From NCBI RefSeq assembly GCF_002913045.1, contig NZ_PPAF01000035.1:372001-436000 (forward strand): a DNA stretch of 64,000 nucleotides. Reading direction: 5' to 3'. Positions within the stretch are counted from its first letter, which is position 1; every line of letters starts with the position of its first letter. Both the position numbers and the translations under genes were made by a program. The notes under the pieces were generated by a model that saw nothing but the letters and a program-made list of their open reading frames with translations, had not been told where the DNA came from and did not search any database. This DNA is from Campylobacter concisus (GTDB taxonomy: Bacteria > Campylobacterota > Campylobacteria > Campylobacterales > Campylobacteraceae). Positions 26,234 through 35,952 of this stretch are shown piece by piece.

Positions 26234-27427
26234 ATGACCAAATACTTAATAGAGTTTGAAAAATTTCGCCCGGAAGACGACCAAGACCTATTTAAAGCCG
26301 TAGATGCCTTTACTAGAGAAAATTTTGCCGCAGTAGAATTTTTAAAGCCCGGCAGAGACAAAAAGAGCGATTTTTTACAAGCTCAAAACTATGTCGGTAT
26401 CATCCAGACAAAAAGTGGCGATAGCCTTGAGATACTTCCAAAGATCCATGATAACGACAATGGCGGCAATAAAGAAGCAGTAGAAAATTCTAAAACAATT
26501 TTACTGAGAATGTTAAAAACTTTAAAAAACCATCCATTTAAAAATATAAACATAGCGAATTTAAAAAGTTTGAATCTACCGCTTCTTGAAATTTTTATAT
26601 TGATGTTCCTAGATGAAGTATCAAAACTCATAAAAATGGGCATAAAAAGCGACTACGTAGAGCTAGAAGATAACCTAAAATTTTTAAAAGGAAAGCTAAA
26701 AATCTCGGAGCAAATACGTAAAAATATCGTCCACAAAGAGAGATTTTACGTTTGCTATCAGGAATTTTCCATAGATAGAGCCGAAAATCGCCTCATAAAA
26801 AGTACGCTCGAGTTTTTATACAGGCGCTCAAAATCAAGCAAAAATCAACGACTTATTAGGGAATACTTATTTATTTTTGACGAAATTTCATCTAGCTCTG
26901 ATATAAATGCGGACTTTAGTCGGTTAAAACTAAATCGCCAAACAAAACACTATGAACAAGCGCTTTTATGGAGTAAGATATTTTTACAAAATAAGTCGTT
27001 TAGCCCGTATAGAGGTAGCGATGTGGCCTTTGCCTTGCTATTTGATATGAATGTGCTCTTTGAAAGCTATGTCGGAAATTTTGTAAAGAAAAAGCTTCCC
27101 AACGTCATACTGCAACACTCAGAAAAGCACCTCGTAGAAAACCCAAAAAGCTTTAGGCTAAGACCTGATATATTTTTAGAAAGCAAATTTATAGCTGATA
27201 CAAAATGGAAGATCATAAAGTCAAGAGATAATATCTCACAAGCTGACCTATATCAACTCTACTCTTATGGTAAGAAATACGAGTGCTGTAGGCTTTATCT
27301 TGTCTACCCAAGAATAAGTGGTGTTGACCAAAAAGCAATGAAATTTAGATATGAAAACAATATGTGGCTTAATGTTTTATACTTTGATTTAGAAAAAGAC
27401 GAGATTGCTAGAAAATTACTAGTCTAA
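26234..27427 (+). CDS. mcrC: McrC-type restriction endonuclease subunit
   Basis: A 397-residue McrC-family protein. The N-terminal part (about 1-150) is the region that binds the McrB ring. The C-terminal part holds a PD-(D/E)xK nuclease core: Asp312 in LRPDIFL and Asp322-Thr-Lys324 in IADTKWK, followed by DLYQLYSYGKKY. With McrB it should cut DNA carrying modified cytosines between two recognition sites. It starts with ATG at 26234 with no good Shine-Dalgarno match, so translation is probably coupled to mcrB 16 bases upstream. It converges with nagZ; no strong terminator is seen in the 80-base gap. All nuclease residues are intact. Confidence 0.92.
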   Translation: MTKYLIEFEKFRPEDDQDLFKAVDAFTRENFAAVEFLKPGRDKKSDFLQAQNYVGIIQTKSGDSLEILPKIHDNDNGGNKEAVENSKTILLRMLKTLKNHPFKNINIANLKSLNLPLLEIFILMFLDEVSKLIKMGIKSDYVELEDNLKFLKGKLKISEQIRKNIVHKERFYVCYQEFSIDRAENRLIKSTLEFLYRRSKSSKNQRLIREYLFIFDEISSSSDINADFSRLKLNRQTKHYEQALLWSKIFLQNKSFSPYRGSDVAFALLFDMNVLFESYVGNFVKKKLPNVILQHSEKHLVENPKSFRLRPDIFLESKFIADTKWKIIKSRDNISQADLYQLYSYGKKYECCRLYLVYPRISGVDQKAMKFRYENNMWLNVLYFDLEKDEIARKLLV

Positions 27428-27507
27428 AGTACTTTTTAAAGTCTCTTAAAATTCCACTCTAATTTTCTATTTCTTAATAAGTGGATTGCAACTCATCAGA
27501 GCAACCA

Positions 27508-28563
27508 TTAAAGCTTCGCTTTTAGAGCCATTATCCTCTTATATGAAGCGTCGATTCGCTCTTTGCTGATCTTTTTTTCATTTACAGCATCGATTATGAT
27601 CTGAGTGATCAGATCGGCCGTTCTTTGGTTATTTATCTTAAACTCGCTAAAGAGCAAGATATCGCCACCAGCGTTTATAAATTTCACCACTTTTTGCGCT
27701 AAAGCTTCGTCGCCAACGCCTTTCATCAGCATATCATCGCTGATAACTACGCCATTAAATTTAAGCTCATTTCGCAAGAGATCGGTTATTATTTTTTTAG
27801 AAAGTGTGGCTGGATTGTCCTCGTCGATGCCCTTTACAAAAAGATGTCCGACCATGATGATCTGCGCTCTACCTGTGCTTATAGCGTCTTTGTATGGCAG
27901 TAACGCGTCTTTGCTTAGCGTCACCTCGCTCTTATTTTTATGTGAGTCCTCTTTTGAGCTGCCATGTCCTGGGAAGTGCTTAAGTGTCGTTAGGATGCCC
28001 TGCTCTTTAAATGCATCCATAAAGGCATCAGCGTAGATCACCACCTTGCTCGCATACTCGCTAAACGCCCTTTGCTTAGCGGCAATGATCGGCGAGTTTT
28101 CATCGTGCAGATCAACCACTGGAGCGAAATTTAAATTTATGCCGCACTCTTTTAAATTTATAGCCATTTTTGAGTAGAGATCATAAGCGCTTTTAATATC
28201 AAGCGTGCTTGCGACCTCGTATGCGCTAGGATATGGACCATCAAAGCTCTTATCCTTCATGCGGCTCACATTACCGCCCTCTTCGTCGATAGCGATGAAA
28301 ATTTTAGGACTTTTCTCTTTGATCGCCTTTATGCTTGCTTTTAGCTGGGCTTTGCTAGTGACGTTTCTGCCAAGTAGCATTACACCGCCAAACCTCTCAT
28401 ATCCAGCGTCGCTTAACATCGCGCGAAACGCAGCGTCTTTTGTGCTAGCTCCATTAAAGCCAACCATTATCATCTGCGAGACCTTAGCTCTTAGGCTCAC
28501 TTCAGCGCCGTTTAGCCCGAGAGTAAAAATAGCCACAAAAAGTATAAATTTAAAAGCTCTCAT
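27508..28563 (-). CDS. nagZ: Glycoside hydrolase family 3 beta-N-acetylhexosaminidase (NagZ-like)
   Basis: A 351-residue GH3 enzyme with an N-terminal signal-like hydrophobic segment (5-18). Substrate-site motifs are IDEEGG (92-97), KHFPGHGSSKEDSH containing His208, and the nucleophile region VVISDDMLMKG (Asp276 or Asp277), as in NagZ. It removes N-acetylglucosamine from muropeptides in peptidoglycan recycling. The signal peptide would place it in the periplasm, unlike cytoplasmic E. coli NagZ; this may be real, as exported family members exist. It overlaps the gpsA stop by four bases. Confidence 0.88.
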   Translation of the reverse strand: MRAFKFILFVAIFTLGLNGAEVSLRAKVSQMIMVGFNGASTKDAAFRAMLSDAGYERFGGVMLLGRNVTSKAQLKASIKAIKEKSPKIFIAIDEEGGNVSRMKDKSFDGPYPSAYEVASTLDIKSAYDLYSKMAINLKECGINLNFAPVVDLHDENSPIIAAKQRAFSEYASKVVIYADAFMDAFKEQGILTTLKHFPGHGSSKEDSHKNKSEVTLSKDALLPYKDAISTGRAQIIMVGHLFVKGIDEDNPATLSKKIITDLLRNELKFNGVVISDDMLMKGVGDEALAQKVVKFINAGGDILLFSEFKINNQRTADLITQIIIDAVNEKKISKERIDASYKRIMALKAKL

Positions 28564-29450
28564 CTTCTTCCCAAAAGCGATTTTACGCTCTCAAAAACGT
28601 CTTTGCCATTTAGCATATTTTCAACCTCGCTAGCGATAGGGACATATATGCCCTTTTCTTTAGCGATCTTGCTAATAGCTCTTGCAGTATCCACACCCTC
28701 AGCCACCTCGCCAAGCTCATTTAAAATTTTTTCTAATCTCTCGTGCCTGGCGATGCCAAGACCTACGCGGTAGTTGCGTGAAAGTATCGACGAAGCGGTT
28801 AAAAACAGATCTCCTGCGCCACTTAGCCCCATAAATGTCTCATCTTTTGCGCCAAAAAATTTGCCAAATCTAGCCATCTCAACAAGCCCACGCGAAATGA
28901 GGCTCGCCCTTGCGTTGTTGCCAAGACCAAGGCCGTCACAGATACCTCCAGCTATGGCGATCACGTTTTTATAGGCTCCGCACACCTCAGCGCCGATCAC
29001 ATCATCAGAAGTGTATGCTTTCATATAGCTTGGGAAAAATGAAGCAAATTTTGAAGCTAAATTTTGATTTTTAGAATTTACCACCAAAGCGCAAGGCAGC
29101 TTTTGCATGATCTCTTTTGCAAAGGTCGGCCCTGAGAGAAAGGCCAAATTTTCTCTATCAACAAAGTCTTCATAAATTTCATTTAAAAATTTAAGATTTG
29201 CCGTGTCTATGCCCTTGCTGGCGACTAATATTTTTTGACCTTTGTTTTTGTAGTTTTGCTTTAGCCATAAATTTGTAGCTTGAGTTGGGATTGTGCAGAC
29301 TAGGTATTCGCACTCCAAAGCTTCATCCAAGCTTACAAAATTTGGCATCTCTCTTGGCGTTCTTGAGCTGATGACACACTCGTTATTTTCACTAAATGCG
29401 TGAAAAAGCGCACTGCCCCACTTGCCAGCTCCGATGACTGCTATGCTCAT
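28560..29450 (-). CDS. gpsA: Glycerol-3-phosphate dehydrogenase [NAD(P)+]
   Basis: A 296-residue cytoplasmic enzyme that reduces dihydroxyacetone phosphate to sn-glycerol-3-phosphate for phospholipid synthesis. The NAD(P) motif IGAGKWGSAL is at residues 6-15. The family motifs SKGI and LSGPTFAKEI (substrate contact), the catalytic-lysine segment GAYKNVIAIAGG, and RNYRVGLGIA follow in order. At 296 residues it is slightly shorter than E. coli GpsA. It lies 11 bases after gatB and overlaps nagZ. Confidence 0.95.
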   Translation of the reverse strand: MSIAVIGAGKWGSALFHAFSENNECVISSRTPREMPNFVSLDEALECEYLVCTIPTQATNLWLKQNYKNKGQKILVASKGIDTANLKFLNEIYEDFVDRENLAFLSGPTFAKEIMQKLPCALVVNSKNQNLASKFASFFPSYMKAYTSDDVIGAEVCGAYKNVIAIAGGICDGLGLGNNARASLISRGLVEMARFGKFFGAKDETFMGLSGAGDLFLTASSILSRNYRVGLGIARHERLEKILNELGEVAEGVDTARAISKIAKEKGIYVPIASEVENMLNGKDVFESVKSLLGRR

Positions 29451-29461
29451 TTTAGCCCTTT

Positions 29462-30883
29462 TTAGCCTATTTTGGCCTTTAAAAGCTCGTTAACCTTGCC
29501 TGGGTTAAAGGCACCCTTGCCCTCTTTCATCACCTGACCGACAAAGAAGCCAAACATCTTATCTTTGCCGTTTTTATACTCTTCTACCTTATCGGCGTTT
29601 GCAGCTAAAATTTGATCTATGATCGCGATAATAGCTGAGTCGTCGCTCACTTGTTTTAAGCCAAGCTTTTCGATGACGCTATCAACATCTACGTCATTTT
29701 CCATTAGATAGTCTAGAACCTCTTTTGCAGCCTTGCCGCTTATCGTGCCATCTTCTATTCGTTTTAGTAAATTTATCATTTTGGCACTATTAACTGGGCT
29801 TGTCTCGATCGTTACGCCGTTATTTAAGCGACCAAGAAGTTCGACTATAAGCCAAGTAGTAGCAAGTTTTGGCTGAATTCCAGCAGCGATCAGCTCTTCA
29901 AAATATCTAGCCATCTCAACGCTTTGAGTTAAATTCAAGGCATCACTCTCTTTTACGCCTAGCTCGCTAACATATCTTGCGACCTTTTGCTCGGCAAGCT
30001 CTGGAATTTTTATCGCTTCATCATACATCCGCTCTGACACTTCAACAGGCAGCAAGTCAGGGTCAGGGAAATACCTATACTCTGCGCTATCCTCTTTACC
30101 GCGCATCGATCTTGTCACCAAATTTGTCGTGTCAAACAGCCTTGTCTCTTGATAGACTTCTTGGTCGTATTTGCCATCTTCCCAAGCTGCACTTTGGCGC
30201 TCCACCTCGTAATCGATCGCTTTTTGGATAAATTTAAATGAGTTTAGATTTTTTATCTCAACTCTTGTATAAAGCTTGGTATCGCCTTTTGGACGGATAG
30301 AGACGTTTGCATCGCAGCGAAAGCTACCTTCCTGCATATTTGCGTCGCTGATGTTTAAAAAGCGAAGGATTGAGTGTAGTTTTTTAAGATAAGCCACCGC
30401 CTCATCACTGCTTCTAAGATCTGGCTCGCTAACTATCTCAAGAAGTGGCGTGCCAGCTCTATTTAGATCAACCAGACTCTCGGTTTCTTCGTGGATGTTC
30501 TTTCCAGCGTCCTCTTCAAGGTGTGCTCTTGTTACACCGATGCGTTTTTTAGTACCATTTACGTCGATTATTAGCTCGCCACCTTCTACGATAGGGATCT
30601 CAAACTGGGAAATTTGATATGCCTTTGGAAGATCCGGATAGAAGTAGTTTTTTCTATTAAAGACTGACTTTTTATTTATCTTAGCATTTATCGCTGTGCC
30701 AAAGCTGATCGCTTTTTTGACTGCCTCTTTGTTTAGCACAGGTAGCGCTCCAGGTAAAGCTAAGCAGGTCGGACAAACGTGAGTATTTGCCTCGTCACCA
30801 AAGCTAGTCGAGCAAGAGCAGAAAATTTTAGTTTTTGTATTAAGCTGAGTGTGAACTTCTAAACCGATAACGACTTCAAACAT
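29462..30883 (-). CDS. gatB: Aspartyl/glutamyl-tRNA amidotransferase subunit B
   Basis: A 473-residue GatB that phosphorylates mischarged Glu-tRNAGln or Asp-tRNAAsn and accepts ammonia from GatA. Conserved sequence begins [13 protein letters not shown], followed by [34 protein letters not shown] and [12 protein letters not shown]. The C-terminal tRNA-binding YqeY-like tail (about 330-473) ends [11 protein letters not shown]. The ATG at 30883 is chosen because AAAGG lies just upstream and the conserved region starts there; an in-frame start eight codons upstream adds only non-conserved residues. First gene of gatB-gpsA-nagZ. Confidence 0.97.
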   Translation of the reverse strand: MFEVVIGLEVHTQLNTKTKIFCSCSTSFGDEANTHVCPTCLALPGALPVLNKEAVKKAISFGTAINAKINKKSVFNRKNYFYPDLPKAYQISQFEIPIVEGGELIIDVNGTKKRIGVTRAHLEEDAGKNIHEETESLVDLNRAGTPLLEIVSEPDLRSSDEAVAYLKKLHSILRFLNISDANMQEGSFRCDANVSIRPKGDTKLYTRVEIKNLNSFKFIQKAIDYEVERQSAAWEDGKYDQEVYQETRLFDTTNLVTRSMRGKEDSAEYRYFPDPDLLPVEVSERMYDEAIKIPELAEQKVARYVSELGVKESDALNLTQSVEMARYFEELIAAGIQPKLATTWLIVELLGRLNNGVTIETSPVNSAKMINLLKRIEDGTISGKAAKEVLDYLMENDVDVDSVIEKLGLKQVSDDSAIIAIIDQILAANADKVEEYKNGKDKMFGFFVGQVMKEGKGAFNPGKVNELLKAKIG

Positions 30884-31016
30884 ATTTTTACCTTTAAATT
30901 TATACAAATTTTTAAGGCGTATTTTAGCGATACTTTCTTTTAAAATATCTAAAAATGAGCGTTTTGGCCGGAAAATAAAGAAGGTAATTTAAAAATTTAA
31001 ATAGTTTTAAAAAGGG

Positions 31017-31040
31017 AAAGCCATATAAAAATATGGCTTT
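31017..31040 (-). terminator. Terminator after atpB
   Basis: AAAGCCATA (31017-31025) and TATGGCTTT (31032-31040) form a perfect 9-bp stem with a six-base loop, six bases after the atpB stop on the minus strand. It is followed by CCCTTTTTAA. A typical intrinsic terminator. Confidence 0.8.
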
Positions 31041-31045
31041 AAATT

Positions 31046-31729
31046 TTAATGCTCGTGCTCACTAATAGCAACAGCACCAGCTAGATAAACGTAAGTTAGC
31101 ATCATAAAGATAAATGTTTGCAAAACAGCCATAAGCGTTAGAAGTGCGAAAGCTGGAAGCGGAGCAAACCAAGGTGCAAGTGTAAGCATCGCAAGCAAGA
31201 ATAGATCATCTCCCTTGATATTACCAAAAAGACGAAATGATAGCGAAACTACACGTGAAAGATGCGAGATGACTTCAACTGGAAACATAATAGGAGCTAG
31301 AAATTTATTCGGCCCCATAAAGTGTCCAAAGTATTTAAAAAATCCATTTTCTCTAATGCCCTCAAAGTTGTAATAAACAAATACAACTAAAGCCAAAACT
31401 AGGGTTAAATTTAGACTTGATGTTGGCGACTCAAATCCAGGAATAATACCTACAACATTTGAAAAAAATACGATAAAACCGATAGTTGCAACAAGTGGAA
31501 GATATTTCCTAGCTAGTTTTTCACTACCTAAAGTATCTCTTCCCATAGATATAACGCCCTCCAAATAAGCTTCAACTATATTTTGAAGACCTCTTGGTAC
31601 AAGCTGCATCTTACTCCTTGCTATATAAGCAACTATGATAACAATTAAAGCTACAAGCAGAAAGTGAAACGCATAGATAAAGGCGTGGGAGCTATTTAGG
31701 AAATTTGAAAATAGAAACAAATCTTTCAT
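31046..31729 (-). CDS. atpB: ATP synthase F0 subunit a
   Basis: A 227-residue membrane protein with five or six helices. The essential arginine of the proton path is Arg166 in [16 protein letters not shown], and the start of the same helix pair carries [10 protein letters not shown]. It forms the proton half-channels against the c-ring in the cytoplasmic membrane. No other ATP synthase gene is near, and the gene is flanked by its own promoter and terminator. This monocistronic atpB separate from the F1 operon is the usual layout in Campylobacterota. Confidence 0.96.
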   Translation of the reverse strand: MKDLFLFSNFLNSSHAFIYAFHFLLVALIVIIVAYIARSKMQLVPRGLQNIVEAYLEGVISMGRDTLGSEKLARKYLPLVATIGFIVFFSNVVGIIPGFESPTSSLNLTLVLALVVFVYYNFEGIRENGFFKYFGHFMGPNKFLAPIMFPVEVISHLSRVVSLSFRLFGNIKGDDLFLLAMLTLAPWFAPLPAFALLTLMAVLQTFIFMMLTYVYLAGAVAISEHEH

Positions 31730-31759
31730 TAATTTACCTTGGATTTAGAATTTTGCGTG

Positions 31760-31780
31760 ATTGTAACAAAATTATTGTTA
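31760..31780 (-). promoter_or_regulatory. atpB promoter -10 with overlapping dyad
   Basis: TACAAT at 31760-31765 on the minus strand, 31 bases before the atpB ATG, fits a -10 box. Immediately upstream and partly overlapping it is the inverted repeat TAACAA-N5-TTGTTA (31764-31780), in the -10/-35 spacer where a repressor could act. The dyad may be chance. Confidence 0.4.
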
Positions 31781-31794
31781 AAACATTTTTAATT

Positions 31795-32556
31795 TTAAAC
31801 TCTGAAATAATCGAAAATCAATTTACAAATAGTTACTGCAACTACCACTAGAAACATTGTTCTAATAAATTTTACCTCTTTTTTAATGACAAGATTTGAT
31901 CCAAAATATGCTCCTAAAATTTGACCAACTGCCATCAAAAGCCCAACAGCCCAAAGCATCTGTCCGCCAGCTATAAAAATGCCAAGAGCAACGATATTGC
32001 TAGTAAAATTTAAGAGTTTCGTATGAGCGACAGCCTTTTTTAAATTTAGCCCAATCAATGCCACTATCGCAAATGTCCAAAAAGAGCCTGTTCCTGGGCC
32101 AAAAAAACCATCATAAAAGCCAAGTATTAGCCCAAAAAATACATAAAATAGCTTTTCATTCATCTTTGCAGCTCTATCATTTTCGCCGACTTTTGGCATA
32201 AAAAGCGTATATATAAAAATAGCAATCAGTAAAAATGGGATAATTATCTTTAAAAAATTTGTATTTAAAAATAAGATAACCACCGCTCCGATGATAGCTC
32301 CAATAAAAGTAAAGACGATACCTACAAAACACTCTTTATAATTAATCAATCCCCGTTTTGTGAAATTTAGAGTCGCTGTAAAGCTACCAAAGACACCTTG
32401 AAGCTTATTTGTACCAAGTGCAAGGTGTGGTGGCACACCCATCGCCATAATAGCTGGAAGCGTTATAAGCCCACCTCCACCAGCTATAGAATCGATAAAA
32501 CCACCTAAAAACGCAGCTACAAAAAAAACGACATAGCTAAGTAGATCAAATTCCAT
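31795..32556 (-). CDS. TSUP family (TauE/SafE) membrane permease
   Basis: A 253-residue inner-membrane protein with about eight helices in two repeats. The family landmarks are GGFIDSIAGGGGLITLPAIM at residues 18-37 and its echo GFYDGFFGPGTGSFW near 144, both typical of the TauE/SafE sulphite or organosulphur exporters. The substrate cannot be told from sequence. It stands alone upstream of atpB (65 bases apart, same strand). Confidence 0.88.
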   Translation of the reverse strand: MEFDLLSYVVFFVAAFLGGFIDSIAGGGGLITLPAIMAMGVPPHLALGTNKLQGVFGSFTATLNFTKRGLINYKECFVGIVFTFIGAIIGAVVILFLNTNFLKIIIPFLLIAIFIYTLFMPKVGENDRAAKMNEKLFYVFFGLILGFYDGFFGPGTGSFWTFAIVALIGLNLKKAVAHTKLLNFTSNIVALGIFIAGGQMLWAVGLLMAVGQILGAYFGSNLVIKKEVKFIRTMFLVVVAVTICKLIFDYFRV

Positions 32557-32666
32557 TTTTTGCTCTTTTGATAATTGAAATAAAAGCAGATTGTAATTTA
32601 TTTGTACTTATCTTTTTGTAAAATTTTTATATTTGAAATGAGAGATTTTTAAAATTTATAAATTTT

Positions 32667-32699
32667 AACGAGCCTTTGGATCTAGCTCAAAGACTCGTT
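32667..32699 (-). terminator. Imperfect hairpin after sodC
   Basis: AACGAG-C-CTTTG and CAAAG-A-CTCGTT pair with one internal mismatch, just downstream of the sodC stop on the minus strand. The tail is AT-rich. Probable terminator. Confidence 0.5.
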
Positions 32700-32710
32700 T
32701 ATTAAAGTGA

Positions 32711-33247
32711 CTACTTAATAACGCCACAAAGCATTCTAGCACCGCCACCGCCAAGTGCTTTTGGGTTGTCGCTATGATTATCACCACCAACATGAACCAT
32801 TAATGAGTGACCTTTTAGCTCGTCAAGACTCTTTATCTTTGGAGCTAGCACTGGATAGTTCGCATTGCCCTCAGCATCTACGTAAAGTGCTGGCAAATCG
32901 CCTTTGTGACCTTTATCATCCCAAGCAAAAGAGTGCATTTTTGTGCCAGCTGGATCCCAGTGACCGCCTGCTTTCATGCCAAGGCCTTTTTCAGTCGCGC
33001 CACAGTCAGCATTTTCATGGATGTGAAAGCCGTGTAGCCCTGCAGTAAGTCCTTTTAAATTTGGAAAAAATGCAACGCCGTAGTTTGTCTTAACAGCTAC
33101 TACTTCGCCGACACTCTTATCGCCCTTCTCGCTTAGCTCATTAACAGGTATAACTAGATGCTCTCCAGCCTTTGGATCAAAGTGATGGCCTTCGTGAGCA
33201 AAAAGCAAAGTTCCTAACACTGCACTTAGTAAAACGATTTTTTTCAT
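32711..33247 (-). CDS. sodC: Periplasmic Cu/Zn superoxide dismutase
   Basis: A 178-residue SodC with an N-terminal signal peptide (cleavage near LLFAHEG, about residue 17). Metal ligands are in the expected order: His75 and His77 in GFHIHEN, His96 in GGHWDP (bridging), zinc ligands His105, His114 and Asp117, and His158 in GDNHSDNP. Cys82 and Cys174 would form the family disulphide. It converts superoxide to peroxide in the periplasm, protecting against host oxidative burst. Single gene, with AAGGAGC before the ATG. C. jejuni lacks sodC, so its presence fits C. concisus-type species. Confidence 0.96.
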   Translation of the reverse strand: MKKIVLLSAVLGTLLFAHEGHHFDPKAGEHLVIPVNELSEKGDKSVGEVVAVKTNYGVAFFPNLKGLTAGLHGFHIHENADCGATEKGLGMKAGGHWDPAGTKMHSFAWDDKGHKGDLPALYVDAEGNANYPVLAPKIKSLDELKGHSLMVHVGGDNHSDNPKALGGGGARMLCGVIK

Positions 33248-33313
33248 ACAAGCTCCTTATGGATAAAATTGTATGGCAAGTCTACCCTAAATTTAAAAAT
33301 TTAGCAATAATTT

Positions 33314-34081
33314 TTATTGATTAAGATTTTTTATGATAGTTTCTAACTCTTTACTCTGCCCTATTCTATAAAGCGCAAAGTCGTATTTTATCGGATCAAA
33401 CTCATCAAATTCTCTAAGTTTTTTTGTAAGATCCATGACTGCTTTGAAATCGTAGCTCTTTCTGTTTATAAGTCCTAAATTTAAAGAAACTCTATGCGTA
33501 TGCACGTCAAGTGGCATCAAAAGCCTATCTTTTGGTAAATTTTTAAACAGTCCAAGGTCAATGTCGCTATCCCTTACCATCCAGCGAAGATACATATTGT
33601 AACGTTTATATGGGCTTTGTGGCTCTTTGTCAAAACTCTTACCAAAGAAAAACTCATATCCGTCAGAGCGGTAAGAATTTAGCTTATATATAAATTTTAT
33701 AAGCTCATTTACGCCCTCTATCATCTCGCCATTTTTTGCAAGACCTTGGCGTAAAATTTCTTCTATGTCACCCTCTTTTTTTAGGCGTGAGAGAGTGATA
33801 AAAATTTCTTTTACATCTTTTTCATTTTGAAAGCGGTATTTGAAACTTGAAAGATTTTTCTTGATATTTTGCTCGCTCTCATCAAGCAAACCAAAATCAA
33901 GCGAATTTAGAAATTTCACTATCATTTTTGCGTTGCCATAAGCAAATAACGCACAAATGAGCGCTATGTTTGGCTCTTTAAATTTAGTGGCTACCTGAAG
34001 TGGATCTGGGGCTTCAAACAGCCCCAAATTTGTATTTTTGCTAAGTACGTGCGAGTCTAAAAGGCTCTTTAGTTCGATCAT
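33314..34081 (-). CDS. TIGR02757/DUF2400 family protein of unknown function
   Basis: A 255-residue cytoplasmic protein with the conserved pattern of the TIGR02757 family: DPLQVATKFKEPN near the start, RWMVRDSDIDLGLFKNLP and the strongly conserved LMPLDVHTHRVSLNLGL near residues 180-205. The ending has LREFDEFDPIKYDFALYRIG. The DVHTHRV part slightly recalls helix-hairpin-helix DNA glycosylases, but no catalytic Lys/Asp set is evident. It overlaps the flgK stop by four bases, so it is translated with the flagellar operon, although the family is not known to be flagellar. Confidence 0.82.
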   Translation of the reverse strand: MIELKSLLDSHVLSKNTNLGLFEAPDPLQVATKFKEPNIALICALFAYGNAKMIVKFLNSLDFGLLDESEQNIKKNLSSFKYRFQNEKDVKEIFITLSRLKKEGDIEEILRQGLAKNGEMIEGVNELIKFIYKLNSYRSDGYEFFFGKSFDKEPQSPYKRYNMYLRWMVRDSDIDLGLFKNLPKDRLLMPLDVHTHRVSLNLGLINRKSYDFKAVMDLTKKLREFDEFDPIKYDFALYRIGQSKELETIIKNLNQ

Positions 34082-35949
34082 TGTTTTAGTGAAAGAAGCG
34101 TGTCAAGCATTTGATCAACGGTTGTGATGATCTTTGCTGCTGCGCCATAACTTGCTTGAAAGCGGATCAAATTTGTAAGCTCTTCATTGGTGTCTACGCC
34201 ACTTGTTGATTGAAATTCCTCTTCAGCTGTCTTTTGCAAAGATGTATTTGTATCGTGGATCGTATTATTCGCCTCTGTATCACTCGCCATGTCAGTCGTA
34301 AGATAGCGGTAATATCCCTCGATCGTCTCATCTCTATCAAGCGCTATGCCACTTGAGTAAAAGGTTTGCTTTTGATACTGAAGCTGGATCATTTTATTTG
34401 CAACTTCATTATTTCCGATAACCGGCTTTGAGTAGGCACGAAGCTTTGTGTGGTCTTGGGTAAAATTTTGATTTATACCGATACTATTTGAGTCAGTACC
34501 TGAGAAAAATCTATTTATACCAACAGCTCCTGGGAAATTTGTGCCGTGATCTACTATCGAGATACTATAAAGACCTTGAGCTTGCTTTGGAATGAGAGAA
34601 AATGTGCCTTTTTTGGTATTTTTATCATAAAAATATGACGCCTCGAAAAAATCATCAACGTCATTTAGCATATTATTGTCTTTGTTGTCATCTGAGTTTG
34701 AGTTAAAGTCTTTGACGATAGAGTTGCCATATCTTGTATCATTCATCGTCGTCGTACCATTTACATTTATAGTTTTTCTGGCCACGACATTGCCTTTGTT
34801 ATCATAAACAATAGCTTCAAAACTTCCGTTTCTTATACTATTATCATGATTCATCAATGTCTTATCGCCTTCTAAGTAACTTATCGGATCTGAGTTAGAA
34901 ATTTCAACTGCGGATTCGGCATAGATATTATTTGTACTTGTTATCAAGGCTTTACTAAATGTATTTAAATTATCAATGTATTTTTGGATCGTTCCGTCGC
35001 TAAATTTATCATTATCTGGCTCGTAGTTTCGGCCCCTAAGATCAAGTGCGGCTCCGATTTTACCGCCTGTAATCTTTTCTTCCATTGGGATTCTTCTGCC
35101 ATCTTCTCTTTCATAATAAATTTTTGTATATCTTCCACTTTCAGTTGAACTCATAGAAATTTCATGAAAATTTACACCATCAACGATACTTACGCCACCA
35201 ATGTTTAGATTGTAGTATTTTCCTTGATCTGTTATTCCTGTATCTACCCTAGAATTGCTCTTTAGATCGCTTTTATAAACTGCTGTATTTACTAGCTTTG
35301 ACATCGCAAGCTCAAGCTCATCACGTTTATCACGAAGATCATTTGCATTTATTTTTATACCAGCGTCCGCGCCTGATTCTATTCTTTGGATTTGCTTATT
35401 AATATTTGCTATTTGTCTGCCTAGCGAATTTATCTCATTTATATTTATTTTTATCGTTTCATCGATCTTTTCATGCATATCATAAAGCATCTTTGATGAG
35501 CGGTTGATACTTGCAGTCAATACACTTGCTTTATTTATCAAATTTACTTTCTGAGCACCAGCATTAGGGTTTGAAGCAAAGTTATTCCACGCGGAAAAAT
35601 ACTCCTGAATATCTTTCACCATTCCATTATCTTTTAGATCAGGAAAATATTTTGTGGCTTCTTGCAAAATTCTTTGTTTATAGGCTGTGTTTTCTAAATT
35701 TGACGATGAGTATTTTAGTCTTGAATAGGCAAACTCATCATGAAGCCTTGTTATAGTATCTACTTGCGTACCTGTGCCAACTCCGCCAGGGACTGTATTC
35801 ATCGCTGGAGAAGCAGACTGGACAACACGCTGCCTTGTATAGTAGTTGCTATCAGCGTTTGCGATATTATTTCCGGTTGTACTTATTTGAAGCTGGGCTG
35901 CATTTAGCCCCGAAACACCCGTGCCTAATGACATAAAGATATTAGCCAT
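34078..35949 (-). CDS. flgK: Flagellar hook-associated protein 1 (FlgK)
   Basis: A 623-residue hook-filament junction protein. The N-terminal D0 helix MSLGTGVSGLNAAQLQISTT, with the NNIANADSNYYTRQ rod/hook motif, and the C-terminal D0 helix (ELTNLIRFQASYGAAAKIIT and the TVDQMLDTLLSL end) are typical, with a variable, Asn/Asp-rich middle. It is secreted through the flagellar type III system and joins hook to filament with FlgL, which is elsewhere. It follows flgN by three bases, so chaperone and client are adjacent. Confidence 0.95.
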   Translation of the reverse strand: MANIFMSLGTGVSGLNAAQLQISTTGNNIANADSNYYTRQRVVQSASPAMNTVPGGVGTGTQVDTITRLHDEFAYSRLKYSSSNLENTAYKQRILQEATKYFPDLKDNGMVKDIQEYFSAWNNFASNPNAGAQKVNLINKASVLTASINRSSKMLYDMHEKIDETIKININEINSLGRQIANINKQIQRIESGADAGIKINANDLRDKRDELELAMSKLVNTAVYKSDLKSNSRVDTGITDQGKYYNLNIGGVSIVDGVNFHEISMSSTESGRYTKIYYEREDGRRIPMEEKITGGKIGAALDLRGRNYEPDNDKFSDGTIQKYIDNLNTFSKALITSTNNIYAESAVEISNSDPISYLEGDKTLMNHDNSIRNGSFEAIVYDNKGNVVARKTINVNGTTTMNDTRYGNSIVKDFNSNSDDNKDNNMLNDVDDFFEASYFYDKNTKKGTFSLIPKQAQGLYSISIVDHGTNFPGAVGINRFFSGTDSNSIGINQNFTQDHTKLRAYSKPVIGNNEVANKMIQLQYQKQTFYSSGIALDRDETIEGYYRYLTTDMASDTEANNTIHDTNTSLQKTAEEEFQSTSGVDTNEELTNLIRFQASYGAAAKIITTVDQMLDTLLSLKQ

Positions 35950-35952
35950 TTT

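Noticed and set aside
27605-28036. 143-residue plus-strand frame opposite nagZ
   Set aside because: Complement of the conserved GH3 catalytic part, with no start signal.
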